DNA of 64,000 bases. Source: Thermodesulfovibrio thiophilus DSM 17215. Lineage in GTDB: Bacteria > Nitrospirota > Thermodesulfovibrionia > Thermodesulfovibrionales > Thermodesulfovibrionaceae. Numbering within the stretch: position 1 is the first letter of the stretch; each line of letters begins with the position of its first letter. Below, piece by piece: positions 55,065 through 64,000 of this stretch. The notes under the pieces are model-generated. The model was not told where the DNA came from and ran no database searches. It was given only the letters and a program-made list of their open reading frames with translations. A program made the translations under genes and the position numbers. The stretch covers positions 124,001 through 188,000 of the forward strand of contig NZ_AUIU01000012.1 in NCBI RefSeq assembly GCF_000423865.1. The letters run 5' to 3'.

Positions 55065-55988
55065 ATGCCTTACATTGGAATCGATATAGGTGGCACTAAT
55101 ATTAAAATTGGAGTAATATCCACAGACTGGGAAATCATTAAAATATCTAAATGTCCAACCGGTAATAATCCTTTTGACTTAATCTTACAGGAAATAAATA
55201 ACATTTTAAATGAATATAATATTGAAGGAATTGGTATTGGCATAGCTGGCCTGGTGGATACAGATGGTAATGTTATTAAAGCTGCCAATATACCCTTTTT
55301 TAACAATTTCCCCTTACATAAAGAATTGGTAAACAGATACCATTTAAATCTAAAAATAGAAAATGATGCAACAGTAGCAACAGTTGCCGAAGCTTTATTT
55401 GGAGAAGGCAAAAACTGTAACAGATTTATTATGCTTACTCTTGGAACAGGAATTGGAGGAGGATTGTGGTTTAATGGAGAAATTGCCCCGTTTCCAATGG
55501 AAGTTGGACATATAAGCATTGATTATCATGGAAAATCATGTAGTTGTGGTAATGCAGGATGTTTTGAAATATACGCTTCAGCAAGAGCTATAAAAGATAG
55601 TTTAATATGGAACATTGAAAACAGCAAGGAACTTTCCATTAAAGAACTCTACGGAGGCAATTTTTATAAACTAACATCAGAAGACATATATAAAATGGCA
55701 ATGGAAGGCGACCCTCTGTGCAGAAGTGTTCTTAAGGAAGCAGGAAAAGCTTTAGGAACAGGAATGGCAAATTTAATAAACATTTTCGGTCCTGAAAAAA
55801 TCATATTAACAGGAGGGCTTTCCAATGCTGTTAACATTTATCTTGAAACAGCAATTCAGGAAGCTAAAAAAAGAGCAATGAAAGGGCTTGCTGAAAATAC
55901 TGATATAGTTCAATCATCACTGGTTGATAAAGGCGGGATATTAGGTGCTGTTGCAATTCTGAGAAATCAGGATGAGATAAAACTTTGA
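55065..55988 (+). CDS. ROK-family sugar kinase (glucokinase-type)
   Basis: A 307-residue ASKHA kinase. The phosphate motif is [15 protein letters not shown] at the N-terminus, GIGIAGLVD and [15 protein letters not shown] follow, and the ROK zinc motif is [14 protein letters not shown] (about residue 165). The most likely substrate is glucose, with N-acetylmannosamine or fructose as alternatives. There is no N-terminal DNA-binding domain, so it is a kinase and not a NagC/XylR repressor. The upstream in-frame ATG at 54948 would add 39 unrelated residues and run over the promoter. Its stop overlaps the lepA start. Confidence 0.9.
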   Translation: MPYIGIDIGGTNIKIGVISTDWEIIKISKCPTGNNPFDLILQEINNILNEYNIEGIGIGIAGLVDTDGNVIKAANIPFFNNFPLHKELVNRYHLNLKIENDATVATVAEALFGEGKNCNRFIMLTLGTGIGGGLWFNGEIAPFPMEVGHISIDYHGKSCSCGNAGCFEIYASARAIKDSLIWNIENSKELSIKELYGGNFYKLTSEDIYKMAMEGDPLCRSVLKEAGKALGTGMANLINIFGPEKIILTGGLSNAVNIYLETAIQEAKKRAMKGLAENTDIVQSSLVDKGGILGAVAILRNQDEIKL

Positions 55989-57769
55989 TGCAAAAAATAA
56001 GAAATTTTTCAATCATTGCTCATATAGATCATGGTAAATCAACTCTTGCTGATAGACTTCTTGAAATTACTGGTGCTGTTAATTTAGGTGGCAAAATGGG
56101 GCAGATTCTTGATTCTATGGACCTTGAAAGAGAAAGAGGCATTACAATTAAAGCTCATGCTGTAAGATTACACTACAAAAGTCAGGATGGTCAAACATAT
56201 ATTCTGAATCTTATTGACACACCAGGTCATGTGGACTTTTCCTATGAAGTATCACGATCTCTTGCATGCTGTGAAGGCAGTCTTCTTGTGGTTGATGCAA
56301 CACAAGGAGTAGAGGCTCAAACTGTTGCAAATGCTTATCTTGCAATAGAACACAACCATGAAATAATTCCTGTAATAAATAAAATAGACCTTCCTCAAGC
56401 TGATCCTGAAAAGGTTAAAAAACAAATAGAAGATATTCTGGGAATAAGTTCTAAGGAAGCGATACCGGCTTCTGCAAAGGAAGGAACTGGTGCAAGAGAG
56501 ATTCTGGAAGCAGTTGTAAAAAAAATACCTCCGCCAAAAGGTGATCCTGAAGCACCGCTTCGGGCTATGATATTTGATTCATGGTTTGACAACTATCTCG
56601 GGGTTATTGTTCTTGTGCGAGTTTTTGATGGAATAATCAAGCAGGGAATGAGGATAAAATTCTTTGCAACTCAAAAGGAGTATGAGGTTCAGAGACTCGG
56701 TATTCTCACTCCACTTCCTAAGGATATTGAAAAGCTCACAGCAGGAGAAGTTGGATTTATCATAGCTGGAATAAAGAATATTGCTGATACAAAAATAGGA
56801 GATACAATTACTGATGCAGGCAATCCTGCAAAGCAACCACTGCCAGGCTTCAGAGAAGTTAAACCAATGGTATTCTGTGGACTCTATCCAACAGAAACTC
56901 ATCAGTATGAAGAGCTAAAACTCAGTCTGGAGAAACTCAGACTTAATGACTCGTCATTCTTTTTTGAACCGGAAACCTCAGCAGCTCTTGGTTTTGGTTT
57001 TAGGTGCGGTTTTTTGGGATTACTTCATATGGAAATCATTAAAGAACGTCTGGAAAGAGAATTCAATCTTTCCCTTATAAGCACCGCACCCACTGTAAGA
57101 TATAAAGTTGTCGATAAGAATGAAGAATATCTGATTGATAGCCCGAGCAAAATGCCAAAACTCTTTGAAAGAATTGAAGAACCCTTTATGAAAGTTTCAA
57201 TAATCGTTCCAGAAGAATTTGTGGGAGAAATTCTCAAACTCTGCCAGGAACGAAGAGGAATTCAAAAAGAATTCTCATACATAACAAAAGACAGAATTCT
57301 TCTTGTTTATGAAATGCCTTTGAATGAAATTCTCTGGGATTTTTACGATAAACTAAAATCACTTTCCAGAGGATATGCATCAATGGATTATGAGTTCAGT
57401 GGATATCGACCTTCTGATCTTGTAAAGCTTGATATTCTTATTAATGGGGAACAGGTGGACGCTCTGTCAGTTATTGTTCATAAAGACAAAGCTTACTATA
57501 AAGGTCGTGCAATAGCTCAGAAATTAAGAGAAGTTATTCCAAGACAGCTTTTCGAAGTTGCCATTCAGGCAGCTATTGGTGGCAAAATTATAGCAAGGGA
57601 AAGCATTGCTCCATTGAAAAAAAATGTTCTTGCAAAATGTTATGGAGGCGATGTAACAAGAAAGAGAAAATTGCTTGAAAAACAGAAGGAAGGTAAAAAA
57701 AGAATGAAGCAGATAGGACGGGTTGAAATACCTCAGGAAGCATTTCTTTCAGTTTTAAAAGTTGAGTAA
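55988..57769 (+). CDS. lepA: Elongation factor 4 (LepA)
   Basis: A 593-residue translational GTPase. G1 is [10 protein letters not shown]2/G3 follow as [10 protein letters not shown] and DTPGHVDF, and NKIDLP is G4. The LepA-specific C-terminal domain (about 485-593; [38 protein letters not shown]) identifies it over EF-G or TypA. It acts on stalled or mistranslocated ribosomes and in 30S maturation. The start is ATG at 55988, overlapping the ROK stop by one base. lepB follows by 9 nt, a classic lepA-lepB pair. Confidence 0.98.
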   Translation: MQKIRNFSIIAHIDHGKSTLADRLLEITGAVNLGGKMGQILDSMDLERERGITIKAHAVRLHYKSQDGQTYILNLIDTPGHVDFSYEVSRSLACCEGSLLVVDATQGVEAQTVANAYLAIEHNHEIIPVINKIDLPQADPEKVKKQIEDILGISSKEAIPASAKEGTGAREILEAVVKKIPPPKGDPEAPLRAMIFDSWFDNYLGVIVLVRVFDGIIKQGMRIKFFATQKEYEVQRLGILTPLPKDIEKLTAGEVGFIIAGIKNIADTKIGDTITDAGNPAKQPLPGFREVKPMVFCGLYPTETHQYEELKLSLEKLRLNDSSFFFEPETSAALGFGFRCGFLGLLHMEIIKERLEREFNLSLISTAPTVRYKVVDKNEEYLIDSPSKMPKLFERIEEPFMKVSIIVPEEFVGEILKLCQERRGIQKEFSYITKDRILLVYEMPLNEILWDFYDKLKSLSRGYASMDYEFSGYRPSDLVKLDILINGEQVDALSVIVHKDKAYYKGRAIAQKLREVIPRQLFEVAIQAAIGGKIIARESIAPLKKNVLAKCYGGDVTRKRKLLEKQKEGKKRMKQIGRVEIPQEAFLSVLKVE

Positions 57770-57778
57770 GGAGAGAAA

Positions 57779-58384
57779 ATGACAGGCAAAAAAATTCTTG
57801 AATACATAAAAAGTATCGGTATCGCTATATTAATCGCTCTGTTTATAAGAGCATATATTGTTCAGGCATTTAAAATACCTTCCGGATCAATGATTCCAAC
57901 TCTATTAATAGGTGATCATCTTCTTGTAAATAAATTTATTTATGGAGTAACACCTCCGCTTTCAGAGAAAAAATTTTTAGTTCTGGACAAACCTGAAAGA
58001 GGAGACATAATAGTTTTTAAATATCCTGAAGATCCAAGTAGAGATTTTATAAAAAGGGTTATAGGAGTCGGTGGAGATACTGTGGAGGGGAAAAACAAAA
58101 AAATTTTTGTTAATGGGATTGAGATTAAAGAACCATATGTCAGACATACTGATCCCAGCATTCACCCAAGAGATCTTGACCCAAGAGATAATTTTGGACC
58201 TGTAAAAGTACCTGAAGGAAAGCTCTTTGTAATGGGAGATAACAGAGACCAGAGCTACGACAGTAGATTCTGGGGCTTTGTTGATTTGAAGGCTGTAAAG
58301 GGTAAAGCGCTTATCATATACTGGTCATGGGACAATGATAACAACAAGCCAAGACTTCAAAGAATTGGTAAACTTATAAAGTAA
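57779..58384 (+). CDS. lepB: Signal peptidase I (LepB)
   Basis: A 201-residue type I signal peptidase with one N-terminal membrane segment (about 10-30). Box B carries the catalytic serine in PSGSMIPTL (about residue 38), box D the catalytic lysine in RDFIKRVIGVGGD (about 88), and box E is GDNRDQSYDSRFWG. It cleaves Sec and Tat signal peptides in the periplasm, including those predicted for several proteins in this window. The stop overlaps the ribE ATG by one base (TAATG). Confidence 0.97.
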   Translation: MTGKKILEYIKSIGIAILIALFIRAYIVQAFKIPSGSMIPTLLIGDHLLVNKFIYGVTPPLSEKKFLVLDKPERGDIIVFKYPEDPSRDFIKRVIGVGGDTVEGKNKKIFVNGIEIKEPYVRHTDPSIHPRDLDPRDNFGPVKVPEGKLFVMGDNRDQSYDSRFWGFVDLKAVKGKALIIYWSWDNDNNKPRLQRIGKLIK

Positions 58385-59034
58385 TGTTTACGGGAATTAT
58401 TGTTGAAGTTGGAATGGTTTATGAAATTCAGAAATTTGCTCAAGGAGCAAGAATAAAAATATTTTCAAAAAAAGTTGTACCCCGTTCAAATCCTGGTGAT
58501 AGCATTTCTGTTAATGGAGCCTGTCTTACTGTTTCTGAGATAGATAAATCAAAAAGTATCTTTTCTTTTGATGTATCCCATGAAACACTGGATAAAACAA
58601 CACTTGGCATGCTAAAAAAAGATGATCCTGTTAACCTTGAACCAGCTCTCACACTTAATACTCCACTTGGTGGACATCTTGTAAGCGGTCATGTTGAAGG
58701 AGTTGGCAGAATAAAAAAAATTGAAAGCATCGGAAATGATTTAAAAATAGAAATTAACGCTCCTGAAGACATCCTCAGATACTGTATAAAAAAAGGTTCA
58801 ATTGCTGTAGATGGAGTCAGCCTTACAATTGTTGACCTTTTTTCAGATTCCTTTACAGTAGTTATAATTCCTCATACTGCAAATACAACAACAATAGGAG
58901 CAAAAAAAATTGGAAGCTCAGTTAACCTTGAATCTGATATAATTGCCAAATATGTAGAGAAATTTGCAAATCAAGCACCAAGAGATAAGGAAGATAGGTT
59001 TATAGAAAAACTGAAAAATTATGGATTTATTTAA
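58384..59034 (+). CDS. ribE: Riboflavin synthase alpha subunit
   Basis: A 216-residue enzyme with two lumazine-binding repeats (about 1-97 and 98-200). The N-terminal MFTGII, VNGACLTV, FDVSHETLDKT and the second-repeat VDGVSLTIVD are diagnostic. It dismutates two 6,7-dimethyl-8-ribityllumazines to riboflavin. Other rib genes are not adjacent; it sits inside the lepA-lepB-manC run, 1 nt overlapped with lepB and 12 nt before manC. Confidence 0.96.
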   Translation: MFTGIIVEVGMVYEIQKFAQGARIKIFSKKVVPRSNPGDSISVNGACLTVSEIDKSKSIFSFDVSHETLDKTTLGMLKKDDPVNLEPALTLNTPLGGHLVSGHVEGVGRIKKIESIGNDLKIEINAPEDILRYCIKKGSIAVDGVSLTIVDLFSDSFTVVIIPHTANTTTIGAKKIGSSVNLESDIIAKYVEKFANQAPRDKEDRFIEKLKNYGFI

Positions 59035-59046
59035 GCAGGAGGAACA

Positions 59047-60465
59047 ATGAAATTTATAGTTCTTGCTGGTGGTTCAGGAACAAGGCTATGGCCTCTTTCA
59101 AGACAAAACTTTCCAAAGCAGTTTTTAAAACTTCCAACTTCAACTAACCACGAAAATGAAAGTTTTTTTCAGAACACATTGAAAAGACTCTGTCTTTATC
59201 CTGAAGTGCATATTTTTGTCATAACAAATGAAAAATATAAATTTTATGTAATCAATCAAATAGAAGAAATATCAGATAAACTGAAAAATAAACCTGAAAT
59301 AGAGCTTGTTTTTGAACCAGCATCAAAAAATACAGCACCTGCAATTGCCCTTGCCATAAAATATGCACTAGAAAAAGGAGTTTCTCCAGAGGAAGTCTTC
59401 TTTGTATGTCCATCAGATCATCTAATTAAACCAGATGAAAGATTTATTGAATACATAAAAGCTTCTAAAGAAGTTGCTCAAAAAGGATATATCGTAACAT
59501 TTGGGATAAAACCATCCTGCCCTGAAACAGGCTATGGCTATATAAAAGTCAAAACAATTTCAAAAATAGAACCATTTTATAAAGTCGAAAAATTTGTTGA
59601 AAAACCGGATATTGAAACAGCAAAAAGATATGTTCAGTCAGGAAATTATTTCTGGAACTCCGGTATATTCGCCTTCAGAGCTGACACAATAATTGAAGAC
59701 TTCAAAAGATATACTACTCAATTAGGTGAATTTTTTGAAAAATCATATGAAGATGTACTGAAAAATTTTCAAAATCTTGAGGATATATCCATTGATTACG
59801 CCATTATGGAAAAAACAGATAAATCAGCTTTAGTTGAGCTTGATGTATTATGGTCTGATATAGGTTCATGGGAAAGTCTTTATGATATCCTTGATAAAGA
59901 TGAACATGGTAACGCAATAACAGCCAGATCAATAAATATAAATACAACGGGAAGTCTCATTGTTGGCACTAAACGATTAATCACAACACTGGGTCTTGAG
60001 GATGTAATAGTTGTTGAAACAGAAGATGCTCTGCTTATTGCCAGAAAAGGTGAATGTCAGAAAGTTAAAGATATTGTAAAAATTCTCTCTGATAAAGCAA
60101 TGCCTCAGGTTAAAGATCATCTCACAGTTTATAGACCATGGGGAAGCTATACTCTTCTTGAAGAGGGATTAAGATATAAAATAAAGAGACTTACAGTAAA
60201 ACCTGGAGAAATGTTATCCATGCAGATGCATCATCATCGCTCTGAACACTGGGTTGTTGTAAAGGGAACCGCAAAGGTAAAGATTGGTGATGGAGAAATA
60301 TTTGTTCACGAAAATGAGTCAGTGTATGTGCCCAAAAGTACTCTTCACAGACTTGAAAATCCAGGTAAAATACCATTAGAGATAATAGAAGTTCAGGTAG
60401 GAGAATATGTAGAGGAAGATGATATAAAAAGAATTGACGATATATATGGAAGAGAGAATCTTTAG
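59047..60465 (+). CDS. manC: Mannose-1-phosphate guanylyltransferase / mannose-6-phosphate isomerase
   Basis: A 472-residue bifunctional type II enzyme. The N-terminal nucleotidyltransferase has LAGGSGTRLWPLSR with FPKQF, and EPASKNTAPAIALA. The C-terminal cupin domain (about 355-472), starting PWGSYTLLEEG with MQMHHHRSEHW, is the isomerase. It makes mannose-1-phosphate into GDP-mannose and can isomerise fructose-6-phosphate. AGGAGG lies 5 nt before ATG. manB overlaps its 3' end by 20 nt, so the two give GDP-mannose for glycans. Confidence 0.95.
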   Translation: MKFIVLAGGSGTRLWPLSRQNFPKQFLKLPTSTNHENESFFQNTLKRLCLYPEVHIFVITNEKYKFYVINQIEEISDKLKNKPEIELVFEPASKNTAPAIALAIKYALEKGVSPEEVFFVCPSDHLIKPDERFIEYIKASKEVAQKGYIVTFGIKPSCPETGYGYIKVKTISKIEPFYKVEKFVEKPDIETAKRYVQSGNYFWNSGIFAFRADTIIEDFKRYTTQLGEFFEKSYEDVLKNFQNLEDISIDYAIMEKTDKSALVELDVLWSDIGSWESLYDILDKDEHGNAITARSININTTGSLIVGTKRLITTLGLEDVIVVETEDALLIARKGECQKVKDIVKILSDKAMPQVKDHLTVYRPWGSYTLLEEGLRYKIKRLTVKPGEMLSMQMHHHRSEHWVVVKGTAKVKIGDGEIFVHENESVYVPKSTLHRLENPGKIPLEIIEVQVGEYVEEDDIKRIDDIYGRENL

Positions 60466-61825
60466 AGAGTATGACATAAGAGGTATTTATGGAAAAGACC
60501 TCACAGAAGAGATTTCCTGTTTAATTGGGAAAGCCTTTGTCTCTTTAGCATGCAGGGAACTCAAAAGAAAACCTGAAAAAATCTCAATTGGAATGGATGC
60601 AAGGCTTTCATCTGAATGCCTGAAACAGGCATTAATGCGAGGAATTACAGAATGCGGAGTGAATGTTGTGGATATAGGGCTTTGTCCAACACCACTTCAG
60701 TATTTTTCCCTTTTCAGACTTTCTCTTGATGGTGGAATAATGGTAACAGGAAGTCATAATCCGCCTGAATTCAATGGATTTAAACTGAGCATCGGTAAGG
60801 ATACTATTCATGGAGAAAAGATAAAATCATTAAAACAGATTATTGAAAAAGAGGATTTCATTAGCTCTCCTGTAACAGGTCAAGTAGAACAATACAATAT
60901 AATGAATGACTACATTGAATATATGTTAAATCAATTTTTATCTTTCAAAGGAATAAAGGTCGTTCTGGATTCTGGAAATGGCACAGCAGGTATTGTTGCG
61001 CCTGTTATTCTAAAAAAACTCGGCGCAGAAGTGATAGAACTCTACAGTGAACCTGATGGTAGATTTCCAAATCATCATCCTGATCCCATTGTTCCTGGTA
61101 ATATCATAGATTTAAGAGAAACGGTTTTAAAAGAAAAAGCACATCTAGGGATTGGTTTTGATGGTGATGCAGACCGCATAGGAGTAATTGATGAAGCAGG
61201 AGATGTGGTATGGGGTGATAGGCTTATGATTATATTTGCAAGAGATATCTTAAAGGAAAATACCGGAGCAAAAATAATTGGAGAAGTAAAATGCTCAAAT
61301 TTAATGTATGAAGAAATCCAAAAAATGGGCGGTGTAGCAATTATGTGGAAAACAGGGCATTCTCTTATAAAGAGAAAAATAAGAGAAGAAAAAGCCCTAC
61401 TTGCAGGTGAGATGAGCGGGCATATATTTTTTAATGATAGATATTTTGGATATGATGATGCCATCTACGCATCTTTGAGACTTGTTGAAATATTAAAAAA
61501 ATCAGGCGAACCATTTGGATTAAAAAAATTTTTTAAAGATTTAAAAAAAGTGTACAGCACTCCTGAAATAAGAATCGACTGCCATGATGAACAAAAATTC
61601 ATGATTGTGGAAAAAATCAAGGAATATTTTAAAGAATTTGAATGCAATTTTATAGATGGAGCAAGAATAAATTTTCCAAATGGATGGGCTTTAATAAGGG
61701 CTTCCAATACTCAACCTGCACTGGTTATAAGATTTGAAGCTGAAACAGAAGATGACCTTGAAAATATTAAAGATCTTGTTCATCAAAAGCTTTTTGAAGT
61801 ATTTCAAATTTCTAAAATTTTATGA
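60446..61825 (+). CDS. manB: Phosphomannomutase/phosphoglucomutase
   Basis: A 459-residue alpha-D-phosphohexomutase. The phosphoserine loop is VTGSHNPPEFNGFK (about residue 100), the metal loop GFDGDADRIGV (about 240), the sugar loop GEMSGHIFF (about 320), and the C-terminal phosphate-binding loop RASNTQPALVIRFEAE. It interconverts mannose-6-P and mannose-1-P, supplying manC immediately upstream. I start at the ATG at 60446; a TTG four codons earlier is possible. It overlaps manC by 20 nt. Confidence 0.95.
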   Translation: MEERIFREYDIRGIYGKDLTEEISCLIGKAFVSLACRELKRKPEKISIGMDARLSSECLKQALMRGITECGVNVVDIGLCPTPLQYFSLFRLSLDGGIMVTGSHNPPEFNGFKLSIGKDTIHGEKIKSLKQIIEKEDFISSPVTGQVEQYNIMNDYIEYMLNQFLSFKGIKVVLDSGNGTAGIVAPVILKKLGAEVIELYSEPDGRFPNHHPDPIVPGNIIDLRETVLKEKAHLGIGFDGDADRIGVIDEAGDVVWGDRLMIIFARDILKENTGAKIIGEVKCSNLMYEEIQKMGGVAIMWKTGHSLIKRKIREEKALLAGEMSGHIFFNDRYFGYDDAIYASLRLVEILKKSGEPFGLKKFFKDLKKVYSTPEIRIDCHDEQKFMIVEKIKEYFKEFECNFIDGARINFPNGWALIRASNTQPALVIRFEAETEDDLENIKDLVHQKLFEVFQISKIL

Positions 61826-61859
61826 TATACTTAAAAACTTTGTTAACAAGAGGTTCTTT

Positions 61860-64000
61860 GTGAAAAAATTCAAAGTTGCTCCGATTTTACTCTCTTTAAC
61901 TCTTCTATTATTTTCACTTCAATCCTTTGCAGAAGAAAACCAACAGGAACTTCCTTTAATTACAGGTATTCAGATAAAAGGACTTAAAAGAATTGAAGAG
62001 GGAGCTGTAAAAAATAGAATTTCTATTAAACTTGGAGAAGTTATTTCCAGAGAAAAAATTTCTGAAGATATAAAATCTATCTATAAAATGGATTATTTTG
62101 AAGATGTAAAAGTTGATATTGAACCTTTTGAAGGTGGAGTAAAAGTAATCTATACAGTTAAAGAAAAACCAACAATTGTTAAAGTAAGTTTCGAAGGTAA
62201 TAAAGAATATAATGAAGATAAACTCAAGGAAATTGTAACCATTACTGCCGGTGCAATTGCAGATGTAACTCTTATTAATGACAATGCTTTAAAACTTAAA
62301 GCCTTTTATGAATCAGAGGGCTATTATTTTGCTAAAATTGTTCCCGTATTAAAGCGAAAAAATGATGAAGAAGTTGAGCTAACTTATGTGATAGAAGAAA
62401 ATAACAGAGTTAAAATAAAAGCAATAAAATTTGTAGGTAATAAAGCCCTATCCGCAAGTAAAATTAAAAAAGCCATGTCAACATCTGAAAGAAAATTTTA
62501 CTCTTTCATAACAGGAAGTGGCTTTTATAAAAAATATGAAATGCTGCAGGATTTAGAAAAAATAAAAAATCTTTACTATGACAATGGATTTCTCAAGGTT
62601 TCTGTTGGAGAACCAAAAATTGAATTTTCTGAGGATAAAAAGTGGATGACATTAACAATTCCAATTTCTGAGGGACCTCAATATAAAGTATCTTCAGTAA
62701 AAATTACTGGATACAAAGATCAGAAAGAAGAGGCAGAACTTAAAAAACTTATCAAGCTTAAACCGGGTGAAATTTTTAGCAAATCAACAATGCGTAAGGA
62801 TATTGAATCCATAACATCATTTTATTCAGATAAAGGCCATGCACTTGTATCAGTATCTCCAGATATTATGCCAAATGAAGAAAAATTAACAGCAAATGTA
62901 ATTTATAATATCCAGCCAGGTAATAAATTCACAATTGGAAGAATAAATATCTCAGGAAATACAAAAACAGTTGATAAAGTAATAAGAAGAGAAGTCAGAG
63001 TCGATGAAGGGGAAGAATACTCTGCTTCAAAAATACAGAAAAGCAAAAAAAGACTTGAAGACCTTCAATATTTTGAAACAGTTGACATAAACCAGAAACC
63101 TGATCCTGATAAAAAAATAGTTGACTTGGATGTGAATGTTAAAGAAAAGGAAACAGGATTTTTAACATTAGGAGGTGGATACAGCTCTATTGATAATGTT
63201 ATTGGAATGGCTGATATAACACAGACAAATTTATTCGGAAAAGGTTATATTTTAACCTTAAGAGGAGAGCTCGGTGGACAGAGCAATTACTCTACTCTAA
63301 TTTTTAGAGATCCCTGGTTTCTGGACAAACCTCTTCTTTTTGGTGTAAGTGCTTACAGAGACAACAGAGAATATGAAAACTATACAAGAAATGCATTAGG
63401 ACTTGCTATTACATTCGGCAAGAGATATGGAGAAGACTGGTCTACATCAATAACTTATGATATTGAAAGATCCCATGTTACAGATATTGATGACGATGCT
63501 GATTCAATAATAGAAGACATGGAAGGAAACCTTATTACAAGTTCGATTACTTTTGACGTTACAAATGATACAAGAGACAGTATAATTGATACTACAACAG
63601 GTAGAAAACATTCGCTAAGTGTAACAATGGCAGGACTTGGAGGAAATACAGCTTTCTGGAAGAGTCTGCTAGATTTTGGTTGGTATTTACCGGTCTTTGA
63701 GGAGTCAACTCTGCATTTAAGAGGAAGATTGGGAATGTCTGCAATGATGTTCGATAAAAAATATCCACTTTATCAGAGATTCTACGTTGGTGGACCTGAT
63801 ACAATAAGAGGACTGGATTATGGTGAGGCTGGGCCAAAAGACAGCGATGATGACCCTATTGGAGCAAAAAAAATGATGGTATTTAATGTTGAATACCTTT
63901 TTCCACTGGTAAGCGAGATGAAACTTAAAGGACTTGTATTTGTTGATACTGGTAAAGGATGGAATAACGGAATATTGAAACTTGGAGAGTCAGAAGATGC
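61860..64000 (+). CDS. bamA: Outer membrane protein assembly factor BamA (3' end off window)
   Basis: Open for 713 codons from GTG at 61860 to the window edge; the C-terminus is missing. AGAGG precedes the GTG. Residues 1-24 form a signal peptide ending SFA. Five POTRA domains follow (about 30-420; first one begins ITGIQIKGLKRIEEGAV). From about 430 the protein is a beta-barrel (LTLGGGYSSIDNVIGMADITQTNLFGKG), with GGPDTIRGLDYG corresponding to the VRGF loop motif of barrel assembly factors. It inserts beta-barrel proteins and proves an outer membrane. TamA is a less likely alternative, as five POTRAs are present. Confidence 0.93.
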   Translation, partial: MKKFKVAPILLSLTLLLFSLQSFAEENQQELPLITGIQIKGLKRIEEGAVKNRISIKLGEVISREKISEDIKSIYKMDYFEDVKVDIEPFEGGVKVIYTVKEKPTIVKVSFEGNKEYNEDKLKEIVTITAGAIADVTLINDNALKLKAFYESEGYYFAKIVPVLKRKNDEEVELTYVIEENNRVKIKAIKFVGNKALSASKIKKAMSTSERKFYSFITGSGFYKKYEMLQDLEKIKNLYYDNGFLKVSVGEPKIEFSEDKKWMTLTIPISEGPQYKVSSVKITGYKDQKEEAELKKLIKLKPGEIFSKSTMRKDIESITSFYSDKGHALVSVSPDIMPNEEKLTANVIYNIQPGNKFTIGRINISGNTKTVDKVIRREVRVDEGEEYSASKIQKSKKRLEDLQYFETVDINQKPDPDKKIVDLDVNVKEKETGFLTLGGGYSSIDNVIGMADITQTNLFGKGYILTLRGELGGQSNYSTLIFRDPWFLDKPLLFGVSAYRDNREYENYTRNALGLAITFGKRYGEDWSTSITYDIERSHVTDIDDDADSIIEDMEGNLITSSITFDVTNDTRDSIIDTTTGRKHSLSVTMAGLGGNTAFWKSLLDFGWYLPVFEESTLHLRGRLGMSAMMFDKKYPLYQRFYVGGPDTIRGLDYGEAGPKDSDDDPIGAKKMMVFNVEYLFPLVSEMKLKGLVFVDTGKGWNNGILKLGESED

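Overview
The window is a 64-kb chromosomal stretch from an AT-rich, anaerobic, Gram-negative bacterium. I infer a sulfur- or sulfate-metabolising thermophile of the Nitrospirota (Thermodesulfovibrio-like). The grounds are low GC, BamA and an O-antigen-ligase-type enzyme (outer membrane), a tungsten/molybdenum aldehyde:ferredoxin oxidoreductase with its own polyferredoxin, a Psr/Phs-type molybdopterin reductase operon, rubrerythrin, and an archaeal-type phosphatidylserine decarboxylase. The genus is inference; no rRNA is present to confirm it.

Layout. 1-5.5 kb (minus): one tightly overlapping operon of a four-cluster ferredoxin, aldehyde:ferredoxin oxidoreductase, NfeD protease, extended SDR and a serine-palmitoyltransferase-like enzyme that runs off the left edge. 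5.5-9.5 kb (plus): lipid-linked sugar transfer genes (PAP2-GT fusion, polyprenyl-P glycosyltransferase, UPF0104 membrane protein). 9.4-11 kb (minus): an HDOD protein with a degenerate sigma-54-type AAA domain. 11-14.7 kb (plus): mnmG-rsmG-tsaB-rimI. 14.8-19.5 kb: acyltransferase-like protein, NCS2 permease, amidohydrolase, a truncated dehydratase activator, tRNA-Lys. 19.6-23.6 kb (plus): ilvC-psd-pssA-leuA. 23.6-33.5 kb (minus): DUF815 ATPase, then a respiratory locus (nrfD, catalytic Mo subunit, FeS subunit, torD, periplasmic binding protein, rhodanese, chemoreceptor). 34-40 kb: TPR protein, rubrerythrin, a GC-rich catalase, 2-hydroxyacid dehydrogenase, old yellow enzyme. 40-46.5 kb: tRNA-His, an ACT-ACT-metallo-beta-lactamase fusion, tRNA-Gln/Glu, a small polysaccharide group. 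46.6-55 kb: diguanylate cyclase, then minus-strand recG-nusA-rimP, three small envelope proteins and fabF-acpP-fabG. 55-64 kb (plus): ROK kinase, lepA, lepB, ribE, manC, manB and a right-truncated bamA.

The most interesting signals are: (i) a recurring arrangement in which a TGnTATAAT-type extended -10 sits only 6-8 nt upstream of an ATG that has no Shine-Dalgarno, predicting leaderless mRNAs for five unrelated genes; (ii) a 16-bp palindrome that is two interleaved extended -10 elements driving divergent operons; (iii) the Mo-reductase locus carrying its own PstS-like binding protein, exported rhodanese and chemoreceptor; (iv) a hairpin that appears to bridge the Shine-Dalgarno and start codon of torD; and (v) unusual fusions or degenerate proteins (PAP2-GT, HDOD-AAA, ACT-ACT-MBL, an asparagine synthetase-like protein without the glutaminase cysteine, a decarboxylase with a Ser-Ser processing site). 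I saw no CRISPR array, intact insertion sequence, prophage or rRNA.
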